Shown piece by piece: positions 30,576-37,537 of a stretch of 38,856 bases of DNA. The number at the start of each line of letters is the position of its first letter. The first letter of the stretch is position 1. The position numbers and the translations under genes were made by a program. The notes under the pieces are model-generated. The model worked only from the letters and a program-made list of their open reading frames with translations. It searched no databases and was not told where the DNA came from. The DNA is from Phenylobacterium sp. (GTDB lineage: Bacteria > Pseudomonadota > Alphaproteobacteria > Caulobacterales > Caulobacteraceae), in assembly GCF_020253645.1 (NCBI RefSeq), contig NZ_JADCBG010000099.1, positions 1 to 38,856 on the forward strand, written 5' to 3'.

Positions 30576-32350
30576 GAGGCGTCCCCAAGGGTTTCGAGAT
30601 CGGCCGCGCCCGCAAGGCGGGCATAAAGGCCGCCGGCGTCCACCAGGGTCTCATGGGTTCCGCTTTCAACGATCCGGCCCTGGTCCAGCACGTAGATCCG
30701 GTCTGCATTGCGGACGGTCGTCAGGCGATGAGCGATGAGCAGCGTCGTCCGCCCCTCCATCAGGCGCGCGAGGGCGGACTGGACGAGGGCCTCGCTCTCG
30801 GAGTCCAGCGCGCTGGTCGCCTCATCGAGCAGCAGGATCGGGGCGTCCTTCAGGAAGGCCCTTGCAATGGCGATCCTCTGCCTCTGGCCGCCGGAGAGCC
30901 TGAGGCCGGCTTCTCCGGCCTGGGTCTCGTAGCCCTGCGGGAGGGCGAGGATGAAGTCATGCGCGGCGGCGGCGCGGGCCGCAGCCTCGATCTCAGCCTG
31001 CGTGGCCTCCGGGCGCGCATAGGCGATGTTGGCCCTCAGCGTGTCGTCGAACAGAAAGGGCTCCTGGGTGACCAGGGCGATCTGGCGGCGGAGGGACTCC
31101 AGGGTCAGGTCCCGAACATCGCGTCCGTCCAGGGTCACCCGTCCGCCGGTGACATCGTAGAACCGGGGAATGAGGTTCAGGAGCGTCGATTTCCCGCCGC
31201 CGGAGGGTCCGACCAGGGCCACGGTCTCACCGCGATCGACGGAGAGGCTGACCCCCGCAAGCACCTCAGGCCCCTCGCCATAGGAGAAATGAACGTCCTC
31301 GAAGGACACGCGACCCTGCCCGGGCAAGGCCTCGCGGGCCTCGGGCTGGTCCCGGATCTCGGGTTCGACATCCAGGGCGGCGTAGAGACGGCGGGCGGCC
31401 GACAGCCCCTCAGAGAACACGGTCTGCAGGTTGGCCAACTGCCTCAGCGACTGGGAGGCCAGGGCCAGGGCGCCGATGAACGCCACGAAGGCGCCGGCGC
31501 TCATCCCGCCGTCCTGGGACCGGTAGCCCGCCCAGGCGATGACGGCGGCGGTGATCAGGGTCATCAGGGTCTCGGTGGCCGGCGCTGCTCGGGCCCTGGC
31601 GTCCGCCCCCCTGACGAGGAAGGTCTGCCGCCGGCGGATCACCTCGGCCACGCGCGTCTCCTCGAAGGCCTCGCGGTTCTCGATCTTGACCACGCGGATG
31701 CCGTCGAGGCTCTCCATCACCGCAGTGGACAGGGCCGAGGTCTCCGCCATGGCGCCCCGTGCGGCGCTGGTGGTGTTTCGCGCATAGCGCCGCATGATCA
31801 GGGCGGCGAAAGGGGCGGCGACCATCACGGCCAGGGACAGGACAAGGTCCTTGGAGAGCATGACGCTGACCGCCGCGAGAACGGTCAGGGCGTGTTGGGT
31901 GTAGTTGATCAGCCCGGCCGTCGCCGCCTCGCGGATGAGTCCTGCGTCGTAAAGGACCGAAGAGACGAAGGTCCCCGAGTGCTGGGACCTCAGGCGGGCG
32001 AGGTCCGCGCGGACCAGCCTGCCGAAGAGTTGAACCTGGACGTCGCCGACAACGGCGTTCCCGGTGCGGTTCACCAGGGTCGCCTGGATCACCTGGGCAA
32101 GGCCCCGCGCGATGGCGAGGCCGGCAATGGAGAGGGGGATGGCGAGCAGGGCGCCAGGCTTGGGGTCGCCCAACAGGTCGTTGATCGCAGGTTCCAGGAT
32201 CTGGACCAGCATGGCGCTGAGCGCGGCCACGACCACCGCAGCGAGGCCGGCCAGGGCCAGGCTCGGCCAACGCGACGCCATATAGACGCGCCAGGTCCTT
32301 GCGAGGATGTCGCGGGTGGACAGCCGGTCTGGATCAGCCTGGGCGTTCAT
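30572..32350 (-). CDS. ABC transporter, fused permease and ATPase (MsbA-like lipid A exporter)
   Basis: A 592-residue half-transporter. Six helices lie within residues 30-310; the nucleotide-binding domain follows with Walker A GPSGGGKST at 381-389, the Q-loop in LVTQEPF, the signature LSGGQRQRIAIARA, Walker B ILLLDEATSALD and the H-loop in LLIAHRLTT. ATG 32350 is chosen over the GTG one codon upstream. It is the first gene of the lipid A operon, supporting a role in flipping lipid A-core across the inner membrane as MsbA does. As in other members the functional unit should be a homodimer. The gene symbol is left blank because many ABC exporters share this layout, though the operon makes MsbA the best guess. 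Confidence 0.88.
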   Translation of the reverse strand: MNAQADPDRLSTRDILARTWRVYMASRWPSLALAGLAAVVVAALSAMLVQILEPAINDLLGDPKPGALLAIPLSIAGLAIARGLAQVIQATLVNRTGNAVVGDVQVQLFGRLVRADLARLRSQHSGTFVSSVLYDAGLIREAATAGLINYTQHALTVLAAVSVMLSKDLVLSLAVMVAAPFAALIMRRYARNTTSAARGAMAETSALSTAVMESLDGIRVVKIENREAFEETRVAEVIRRRQTFLVRGADARARAAPATETLMTLITAAVIAWAGYRSQDGGMSAGAFVAFIGALALASQSLRQLANLQTVFSEGLSAARRLYAALDVEPEIRDQPEAREALPGQGRVSFEDVHFSYGEGPEVLAGVSLSVDRGETVALVGPSGGGKSTLLNLIPRFYDVTGGRVTLDGRDVRDLTLESLRRQIALVTQEPFLFDDTLRANIAYARPEATQAEIEAAARAAAAHDFILALPQGYETQAGEAGLRLSGGQRQRIAIARAFLKDAPILLLDEATSALDSESEALVQSALARLMEGRTTLLIAHRLTTVRNADRIYVLDQGRIVESGTHETLVDAGGLYARLAGAADLETLGDAS

Positions 32351-32470
32351 CACGCTGGCGTCGGCTCTCAGGACGGGGAAGTCAAGATGTCGCCCCGGCG
32401 GGCGAACCGGCGGGGTTTGCGGTGCGGCGCCGGCGCCCTAGATAGGAGCGCACCACGCAGGAGCCCCCAG

Positions 32471-33136
32471 TTGGCGGATTTTGACCTCACCACGCCGAAG
32501 GGGCGGCGGCGCGCCTACCTTGACTATCTGCTCAAGGACCACGCCTTCCTGCGCCTGCGCTTCTCCAACGCCCATGCGGTGTCGGAGGAGCTGTACCGGG
32601 CCAACCAGCCCTGGCCGTTCCAGCTGGAGGCGTGGAAGGCGCGCGGGATCCGCACGGTGGTCAACCTACGCGGCGGGTTCGACGCCAGTTTCTACGCCCT
32701 GGAGAAGGATGCCTGCGCGCGCCTCGGCCTGAACCTGGTGGACTTCACCATCACCTCCCGGGAGGTCCCGAGCCGGGCCCGGGTGCACGGCGCCAAGGCC
32801 CTGTTCGAAGGCCTCGCGTACCCGGCGCTCATGCACTGCAAGTCCGGGGCGGACCGGGCGGGCATCATGAGCGTCCTTTACCTGCACTTCCGCAAGGGGG
32901 TTCCGATCCGCGAGGCCATGGCCCAGCTCAGCCTGAAGTATCTGCACATCAAGGCCGGCAAGACAGGCGTCCTGGACTATACCTTCGAGCGCTACCTCGC
33001 CGAAGGGGAGCCTGCGGGCCTGAGCTTCCTGGATTGGGTCGACAGCCCGGCCTACGACCCGGCCGCGATCAAGGCCGACTTCCGCTCCAACATGTGGGGC
33101 AGGTGGCTGACCGAGTCGGTGCTTCGACGGGAGTGA
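32471..33136 (+). CDS. Tyrosine/dual-specificity phosphatase-like protein, possible lipid A phosphatase (CtpA-like)
   Basis: A 221-residue protein with the PTP active-site loop HCKSGADRAG (Cx5R), preceded by a typical NLRGGFDASF segment with the likely general acid region FTITSREVPS. It starts at TTG 32471, chosen because AGGAG lies seven bases upstream; an ATG at about 32387 is possible but gives an Arg-rich non-conserved extension. It is transcribed divergently from the MsbA-like lipid A operon. In Caulobacter crescentus the essential PTP homolog CtpA is linked to lipid A dephosphorylation; the genomic setting here suggests a similar role, but equivalence is inferred. It has no evident signal peptide, so the side of the membrane it acts on is unclear. 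Confidence 0.82.
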   Translation: MADFDLTTPKGRRRAYLDYLLKDHAFLRLRFSNAHAVSEELYRANQPWPFQLEAWKARGIRTVVNLRGGFDASFYALEKDACARLGLNLVDFTITSREVPSRARVHGAKALFEGLAYPALMHCKSGADRAGIMSVLYLHFRKGVPIREAMAQLSLKYLHIKAGKTGVLDYTFERYLAEGEPAGLSFLDWVDSPAYDPAAIKADFRSNMWGRWLTESVLRRE

Positions 33137-33137
33137 G

Positions 33138-33374
33138 TCAGGGCGCGCGCTCGTCCGCGTCGGGATCGAGCAGCTTGTGGGCGTGGATGATGAAGTAGCG
33201 CATGAGGGCGTTGTCCACGGTCGACTGCGCCTTCGCCCGCCAGGCCTCGACGGCCTCCTGGTAACTGGCGTAGGCGCCGACCAGGTCGATCTTGCTCAGG
33301 TCGCGGAACTCGATCGTCTCCACATTCTTGAGCTCTCCGCCGATGACGAGGTGAAGAAGCTGGCGATGAGGCAT
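33138..33374 (-). CDS. DUF4170 domain protein
   Basis: A 78-residue cytoplasmic protein: LHLVIGGELKNVETIEFRDL, SKIDLVGAYASYQEAVEAWR and AKAQSTVDNALMRYFIIHAH followed by LLDP are the conserved blocks of DUF4170, a family restricted mostly to alphaproteobacteria. ATG 33374 is preferred to the GTG at 33383 because AGGGAG lies eight bases upstream of it. Its biochemical role is unknown. It normally sits next to lipid A/MsbA and inositol-monophosphatase genes; here it lies between the phosphatase gene (ends one base from its stop, convergent) and pmbA. The usual inositol monophosphatase neighbour is missing. Confidence 0.88.
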   Translation of the reverse strand: MPHRQLLHLVIGGELKNVETIEFRDLSKIDLVGAYASYQEAVEAWRAKAQSTVDNALMRYFIIHAHKLLDPDADERAP

Positions 33375-33527
33375 GGCGGCCACTCCCTGAACCGGTTCGA
33401 TAGCTCGGTAGGCCCCCTGGGGTTAAGGATCAGTGGACCTTGCCGGATTTCCGGGAAATGGGGGCTGTTCATGCCGATTTACAGGGATGGGCAGTCTCCT
33501 CAGCCCTGAACCGTGGATCGGAGGAGG

Positions 33528-34859
33528 TTACTTTCCCGCAATCGACAGGGCGTCCACGAGCAGGGACGGAGAGTTGGCCGCGCCGCGCATCTCCAGGTCG
33601 GCGCCGGGGACCAGGCGCGCGTAGATTTCCGGCAAGGCGCCTGCAACCGTGATCTCAGAGACCGGGAAGGCGACCGCGCCGTCCTCGAACCAGAATCCCG
33701 AACAGCCCACAGACCAGTCCCCGGTGTTCGGATTGAGGGACGGGCCGAACATGGAGGTGACCAGCAGCCCCGTCCCCGCATCGGCCATGAGGCCGGCGAG
33801 GTCGCGGTCCCCGGCCTCCAGAGTGAGATTGGAGACCCCGACGCCGGCCGGACCGGCCGAGCTGCGCGAGGCGTGCCCGGTGAGCGCCATGCCCAGCTGG
33901 CGGGCCGAGGCGGCGTTTTGCAGCCAGGTGGTCAGGACCCCCTTGTCGACCAGGGCGGTACGGCGGTTGGCGGCCCCCTCGTCATCGAACGGCGACGACC
34001 CGAGGCCTTTCGACACGTGCGGATCGTCAAGGATCGTCACTGCGGGAGCGAAGACCTGCTGACCGAGACGGTCCTTGAGGAAGGAGACGCCCCGGGCCAC
34101 CGACGGACCGCTGATGGCGCCGATCAAGGGGCCGAGGAGCGAGGTGGCGATCCGGTTCTCGAAGATGACCGGCGCGGTGGTGGAGGCGATCTTCCGGGCG
34201 CCCAGGCGGGAGGCCGCGCGGCGTGCGGCTTCACGGCCGACCTGTTCAGGTGTGGGCAGGTCCGCGAACCAGCGGCGGGACAGGCCGTCATAGCCGCTCT
34301 CCATGCCCTCGCCCTCGGCGGCGATGACGGAGGCCCCCACATGGTAGCCTGTGGCCCGATGCTCGCCGAAGAAACCGTTGGAAGCCGCCAGACGCCAGGC
34401 TGACCGGGACGCCGAAGCCGAACCGCCGTCGGAGTTTGCGATGCGGGGCATGTCCAGGGCGGCGGCCTCCGCCCTTCGGGCGAGTGACTCGAGGACTTCG
34501 GGGTCCGGATCGACCGGATCGAACAGATTCAGGTCCGGGTGGGGTCCGGAGGCTAGGGCCTCGGCCTCGACCAAACCGGACCATGGGTCCTCGGGAGCCA
34601 GACGGGCCATTGCGACGGCCCTCTCCACGAGGCGGGCGCGCCCTTCCCTGGAGACATCCGAGCCAGAGACCGTGGCGTGCCTCCGGCCGACAAAGACGCG
34701 CAGGCTCAGGTCCCGTGATTCCTCGCGCTCGACCTCTTCCAGAGCGCCATGGCGCACCGTGATCGAAAGGGCCTGATGCTCGGCCTCCACCGCTTCGGCG
34801 GCGTCGGCGCCAGCCCTCAGGGCGTCGGCGACCAGATCTGCTGAGAGTTCACTGCTCAT
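33528..34859 (-). CDS. pmbA: TldD/PmbA family metallopeptidase-like protein (TldE)
   Basis: A 443-residue protein with three parts: an N-terminal domain (DLVADALRAGADAAEAVEAE and SLRVFVGRRHATVSGSDVSR), a middle domain with KIASTTAPVIFENRIATSLL, and a C-terminal barrel with SSPFDDEGAANRRTALVDKG, GDWSVGCSGFWFEDG and FPVSEITVAG. These are PmbA/TldE motifs. The HExxxH zinc site of TldD is absent, as expected for the TldE partner, and no tldD is in the window. TldD/TldE process modified peptides and unfolded proteins in the cytoplasm. ATG 34859 (MSSELSADLV) is chosen; ATG 34868 would add three residues, and an open frame continues to 35390 but runs antisense to or through MAPEG sequence. Confidence 0.9.
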   Translation of the reverse strand: MSSELSADLVADALRAGADAAEAVEAEHQALSITVRHGALEEVEREESRDLSLRVFVGRRHATVSGSDVSREGRARLVERAVAMARLAPEDPWSGLVEAEALASGPHPDLNLFDPVDPDPEVLESLARRAEAAALDMPRIANSDGGSASASRSAWRLAASNGFFGEHRATGYHVGASVIAAEGEGMESGYDGLSRRWFADLPTPEQVGREAARRAASRLGARKIASTTAPVIFENRIATSLLGPLIGAISGPSVARGVSFLKDRLGQQVFAPAVTILDDPHVSKGLGSSPFDDEGAANRRTALVDKGVLTTWLQNAASARQLGMALTGHASRSSAGPAGVGVSNLTLEAGDRDLAGLMADAGTGLLVTSMFGPSLNPNTGDWSVGCSGFWFEDGAVAFPVSEITVAGALPEIYARLVPGADLEMRGAANSPSLLVDALSIAGK

Positions 34860-34912
34860 GCACGCCATATGGCCGCCCGCCCGGCCCGGGGCAAGCGGCC
34901 CGGTCCGGGACT

Positions 34913-35314
34913 TCAGGGCAGGGCGTAAAACAGGAGGGCGACCGCCAGGTAGATGTAGGCCCCCCAGGTCGCCGCAACGCCGGCGGCCCTCAGCCGAGAG
35001 GCCTCGCCCGACCGCGACAGTCCGATCCCGTGCGCGACACGGCCCCCGAACAGCACCAGTCCCGCCGGATGCACGGCAAGGGAAGGCGCGCCTGCAAGCG
35101 TCAGGGCCGCCAGTCCGACAAGCCCCATCGGGATATACTCCGTCGCGTTCCCAAAGGCCCGGATGGCGCAGGCCAGCTCCGGAACGCCGCCATCGCCCAT
35201 GGCCACGCCATGCCGTCGCCGCTGCTGGACCACCCGCAGGGACAGGCCGAGCAGGAGCAGGATATGGAGGGCGCTCCAGAGGGCCAGGGCGTGACCTGCG
35301 GGGATCGGTTCCAT
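34913..35314 (-). CDS. MAPEG family membrane protein
   Basis: A 133-residue inner-membrane protein with four hydrophobic helices (about 7-27, 60-80, 84-98 and 112-131). RAFGNATEYIPMGLVGL (residues 52-68) and GRVAHGIGLS (91-100) are the conserved MAPEG motifs that in animal members bind glutathione. The family includes glutathione transferases and eicosanoid-related enzymes; bacterial members of this short type (YecN-like) have no fixed role. It lies 53 bases upstream of pmbA on the same strand and could share its transcript. A gamma-glutamyltransferase gene a little further on also deals with glutathione, but no functional link is shown. Confidence 0.85.
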   Translation of the reverse strand: MEPIPAGHALALWSALHILLLLGLSLRVVQQRRRHGVAMGDGGVPELACAIRAFGNATEYIPMGLVGLAALTLAGAPSLAVHPAGLVLFGGRVAHGIGLSRSGEASRLRAAGVAATWGAYIYLAVALLFYALP

Positions 35315-35428
35315 GCGCGTCGTCTCCGGTTACGGAGGCCGGATTGTCGCCGGTTCCGGCTCCCGCGTCCATGCCCGCCCGCGGACCCACATCTTGTCCC
35401 CTGGACGCGGCGGTCTAAAGTGGAGCGG

Positions 35429-35683
35429 ATGAAGCAGCTCGACCTCGACGATCTTCCCCCCAGGGCGGCGGCGCTCCTGGCCGGACTGACCGGCGAGGAC
35501 GTCCTGGTCCTCGTCCAGAATGGGCTGGTCGTCGGACGGCTGACCGGAGCGCTCGCAGACCCCGCCTCGAACTCCGGCGATGGCGCCGGTCCCTCTCCGG
35601 GTGAGACCGCGGCCCCGGCGGGTGAGGCCCGGGCCGCCGAAATCTTCGAGCAGTTCCGCTCCCTGATGGAGGACGAGTTCTAG
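35429..35683 (+). CDS. Small acidic hypothetical protein
   Basis: An 84-residue protein of unknown function. The N-terminal 40 residues (MKQLDLDDLPPRAAALLAGL, then DVLVLVQNGLVVGRL) resemble the short beta-hairpin N-terminus of Phd/AbrB-like antitoxins (VLVxxxGxxVGRL). They are followed by a low-complexity Ala/Gly/Pro/Ser linker and the acidic helix AAEIFEQFRSLMEDEF. No toxin gene lies next to it. ATG 35429 has GGAG three bases upstream, which is close. The frame extends further upstream, but without similarity. It is divergent from the MAPEG gene (114 bases apart) and convergent with gamma-glutamyltransferase. Confidence 0.6.
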   Translation: MKQLDLDDLPPRAAALLAGLTGEDVLVLVQNGLVVGRLTGALADPASNSGDGAGPSPGETAAPAGEARAAEIFEQFRSLMEDEF

Positions 35684-35715
35684 AGGCGCCGGAAACCCGG
35701 TCCCCCGGCCGGGGA

Positions 35716-37482
35716 TCACCAGCCGAGCGCGACCCCGTCCTTGCGCATCTCCGTGGCGGCCGCATAGCGGCCCGGCCAGCGCTGGATCGCCTGATAGCCG
35801 CCGAAACCGCCGTCACTCTCGCCGATCTTCCAGCCGAGGCCCGCCAGGGCCTCGCGGGTCGACCTCGGCACACCGGTCTCCAGACGCAGCAGGCCGGAGC
35901 CAGGCCGGGCGGCCTCGCCGGTCGGTTCGGGCGAGCCCTCGTGCCGCCAGCGCGGCGCATCCCCCGCCTCCTGAACGCCAAGGCCGAAATCGACCATGTT
36001 CGAGAGGACCTGAACCTGTCCTTGTGGCTGCATATCGCCCCCCATGACGCCGAACGCCAGCCAGGGCGCGCCATCACGGACGGCGAAGCCGGGGATGATG
36101 GTCTGGAAGGGGCGCTTGCCCGGCGCATAGATGTTGGCGTGACCGTCCGCCAGCGCAAACATCTCCCCTCGGTTCTGGAGCATGAAGCCGAGGCCGTCCG
36201 GCGTCAGGCCGGACCCCATCCCGCGATAGTTGGACTGGATCAGGGAGACCATCATGCCGTCGGAGTCCGCCGTACAGAGGTAGGTGGTGTCCCCCCGGGA
36301 CGGAGCCTGTCCCGGTCGCAGGCCTGTCAGTATGGCGTCGGGCCGGATCATCCTCGCCCGCTGGGCCGCATACTCGCGCGACAGGAGCCAGTCCGTGGGT
36401 ATCCGGGCGAAGTCAGGGTCGGCGAAGTATCGGGCCCGGTCCTCGAAGGCCAGCCGCTTGGCCTCCGCGCCGTGGTGGATCGCGCCCGCGGACTGGAAGC
36501 CCATGCCTGCGAGGTCGAAGGTCTCCAGGATGTTCAGCATCTGCAGGGTGGCCAAACCCTGGCTGTTCGGCGCGAGGCCGAAGACCTCGACCCCGCGATA
36601 GAGGGTCTTGAGGGGCGGGTCCCAGCGGGAGCGGTGCGCCGCCAGGTCCGCCCGCGTCATCCAGCCCCCGATCCGGGCGAAATATCTTTCGATCCGCTCG
36701 GCGATCTCGCCTTCGTAGAAGGCGTCGCGTCCCCCCTCGCCTATCAGGTCATAGGTGCGGGCGAGATCCGGATTGGAGAGAACCTCGCCCTCGGAAGGCG
36801 TACGTCCATTCGGCGCCCAGGTCCTGAGAAAGTTCTCGACTTCCTCGACGCCGGAGTCCGGCCTTGTGAAGTTGCGCAGGGACCTCGCCAGGTAATAGGC
36901 GACGTTCTGGCTGACCGGCGCGCCGGCGCGGGCGAGTTCGGCCGCCGGGGTCATGACCGCCTTCCAGGGCAGCTTTCCGTAGCGTTGATGGAGGGTCCAC
37001 CAGGCGTCCACCGCCCCCGGTACGCTGACCGAGATGGCGCCAAAGGAAGGGATGAGCCCCCGGACCGACCTTTGACGGACGGTCTCCAGGCTCAAGGCCC
37101 GCGGGCTTCGGCCGGATCCGTTGAGGCCCTCTACGCGGCCTGAAGCGGGATCCCAGAGCATGGCGAAGGCGTCACCGCCGATCCCGCAGGCGATGGGTTC
37201 GACAAAGCCGAGGACGGCGTTTGCGGCGATCGCGGCGTCGACCGCCGACCCTCCCTTGCGCAGGACATCGATCGCCGTCTGGGTGGCCAGGGGGTGGGCG
37301 GTGGCGGCCGCACCGTTGACGCCCCAGGCGGCGCTCCGGCTGGCGAAGGTGGCCCCGTCGATCCGGTCTCCCGGGCCGACATCGGGGCGATTGCGGTTGG
37401 GGTTGTCCGCCCGGCTCTGAGCGGCGACCGGCCCAGCCGCGGCGAGGAACGGGATTGTGGCCAGGAAGGTTCGGCGCAGCAT
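35716..37482 (-). CDS. Gamma-glutamyltransferase family protein, exported
   Basis: A 588-residue Ntn-hydrolase precursor. Blocks AAWGVNGAAATAHPLATQTA, VLRKGGSAVDAAIAANAVLG, IACGIGGDAFAMLW and SVSVPGAVDAWWTLHQRYG are characteristic of the large subunit. Self-cleavage is expected before T399 in GDTTYLC, giving a C-terminal small subunit with the nucleophilic Thr; RGMGSGLTPDGLGFMLQNRG and the VMGGDMQPQGQVQVLSNMVD block complete the site. The N-terminus MLRRTFLATIPFLAAAGPVA has a twin-arginine RRTFL motif and signal peptide, so Tat export to the periplasm is likely. It may degrade glutathione or other gamma-glutamyl compounds; a related acylase activity (cephalosporin acylase-like members) cannot be excluded. 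Confidence 0.9.
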   Translation of the reverse strand: MLRRTFLATIPFLAAAGPVAAQSRADNPNRNRPDVGPGDRIDGATFASRSAAWGVNGAAATAHPLATQTAIDVLRKGGSAVDAAIAANAVLGFVEPIACGIGGDAFAMLWDPASGRVEGLNGSGRSPRALSLETVRQRSVRGLIPSFGAISVSVPGAVDAWWTLHQRYGKLPWKAVMTPAAELARAGAPVSQNVAYYLARSLRNFTRPDSGVEEVENFLRTWAPNGRTPSEGEVLSNPDLARTYDLIGEGGRDAFYEGEIAERIERYFARIGGWMTRADLAAHRSRWDPPLKTLYRGVEVFGLAPNSQGLATLQMLNILETFDLAGMGFQSAGAIHHGAEAKRLAFEDRARYFADPDFARIPTDWLLSREYAAQRARMIRPDAILTGLRPGQAPSRGDTTYLCTADSDGMMVSLIQSNYRGMGSGLTPDGLGFMLQNRGEMFALADGHANIYAPGKRPFQTIIPGFAVRDGAPWLAFGVMGGDMQPQGQVQVLSNMVDFGLGVQEAGDAPRWRHEGSPEPTGEAARPGSGLLRLETGVPRSTREALAGLGWKIGESDGGFGGYQAIQRWPGRYAAATEMRKDGVALGW

Positions 37483-37537
37483 GGATCACCCTCTGCATCA
37501 GGATCGCCGGTCGGGACCCGGCGTCACCTGTCGAGGA

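Noticed and set aside
30653-32470. Long + strand open frame leading into the phosphatase gene
   Set aside because: It runs antisense to the MsbA-like exporter and lacks any recognisable protein pattern; the real phosphatase starts at the TTG at 32471 with a ribosome-binding site.
34860-35390. N-terminal extension of the PmbA frame
   Set aside because: The extension runs through the MAPEG gene region in another frame of the same strand and has no similarity to PmbA; homologs start near MSSELSADLV.
35703-35714. Perfect palindrome CCCCGGCCGGGG between two convergent stop codons
   Set aside because: It has no loop and no T-run on either side; chance palindromes are frequent at this GC content, so I do not call a bidirectional terminator.
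37505-37523. Hairpin CGCCGG-TCGGGAC-CCGGCG between the protease and gamma-glutamyltransferase genes
   Set aside because: The stem is only six pairs and no T-run follows on the coding strand, so a terminator call is not supported.
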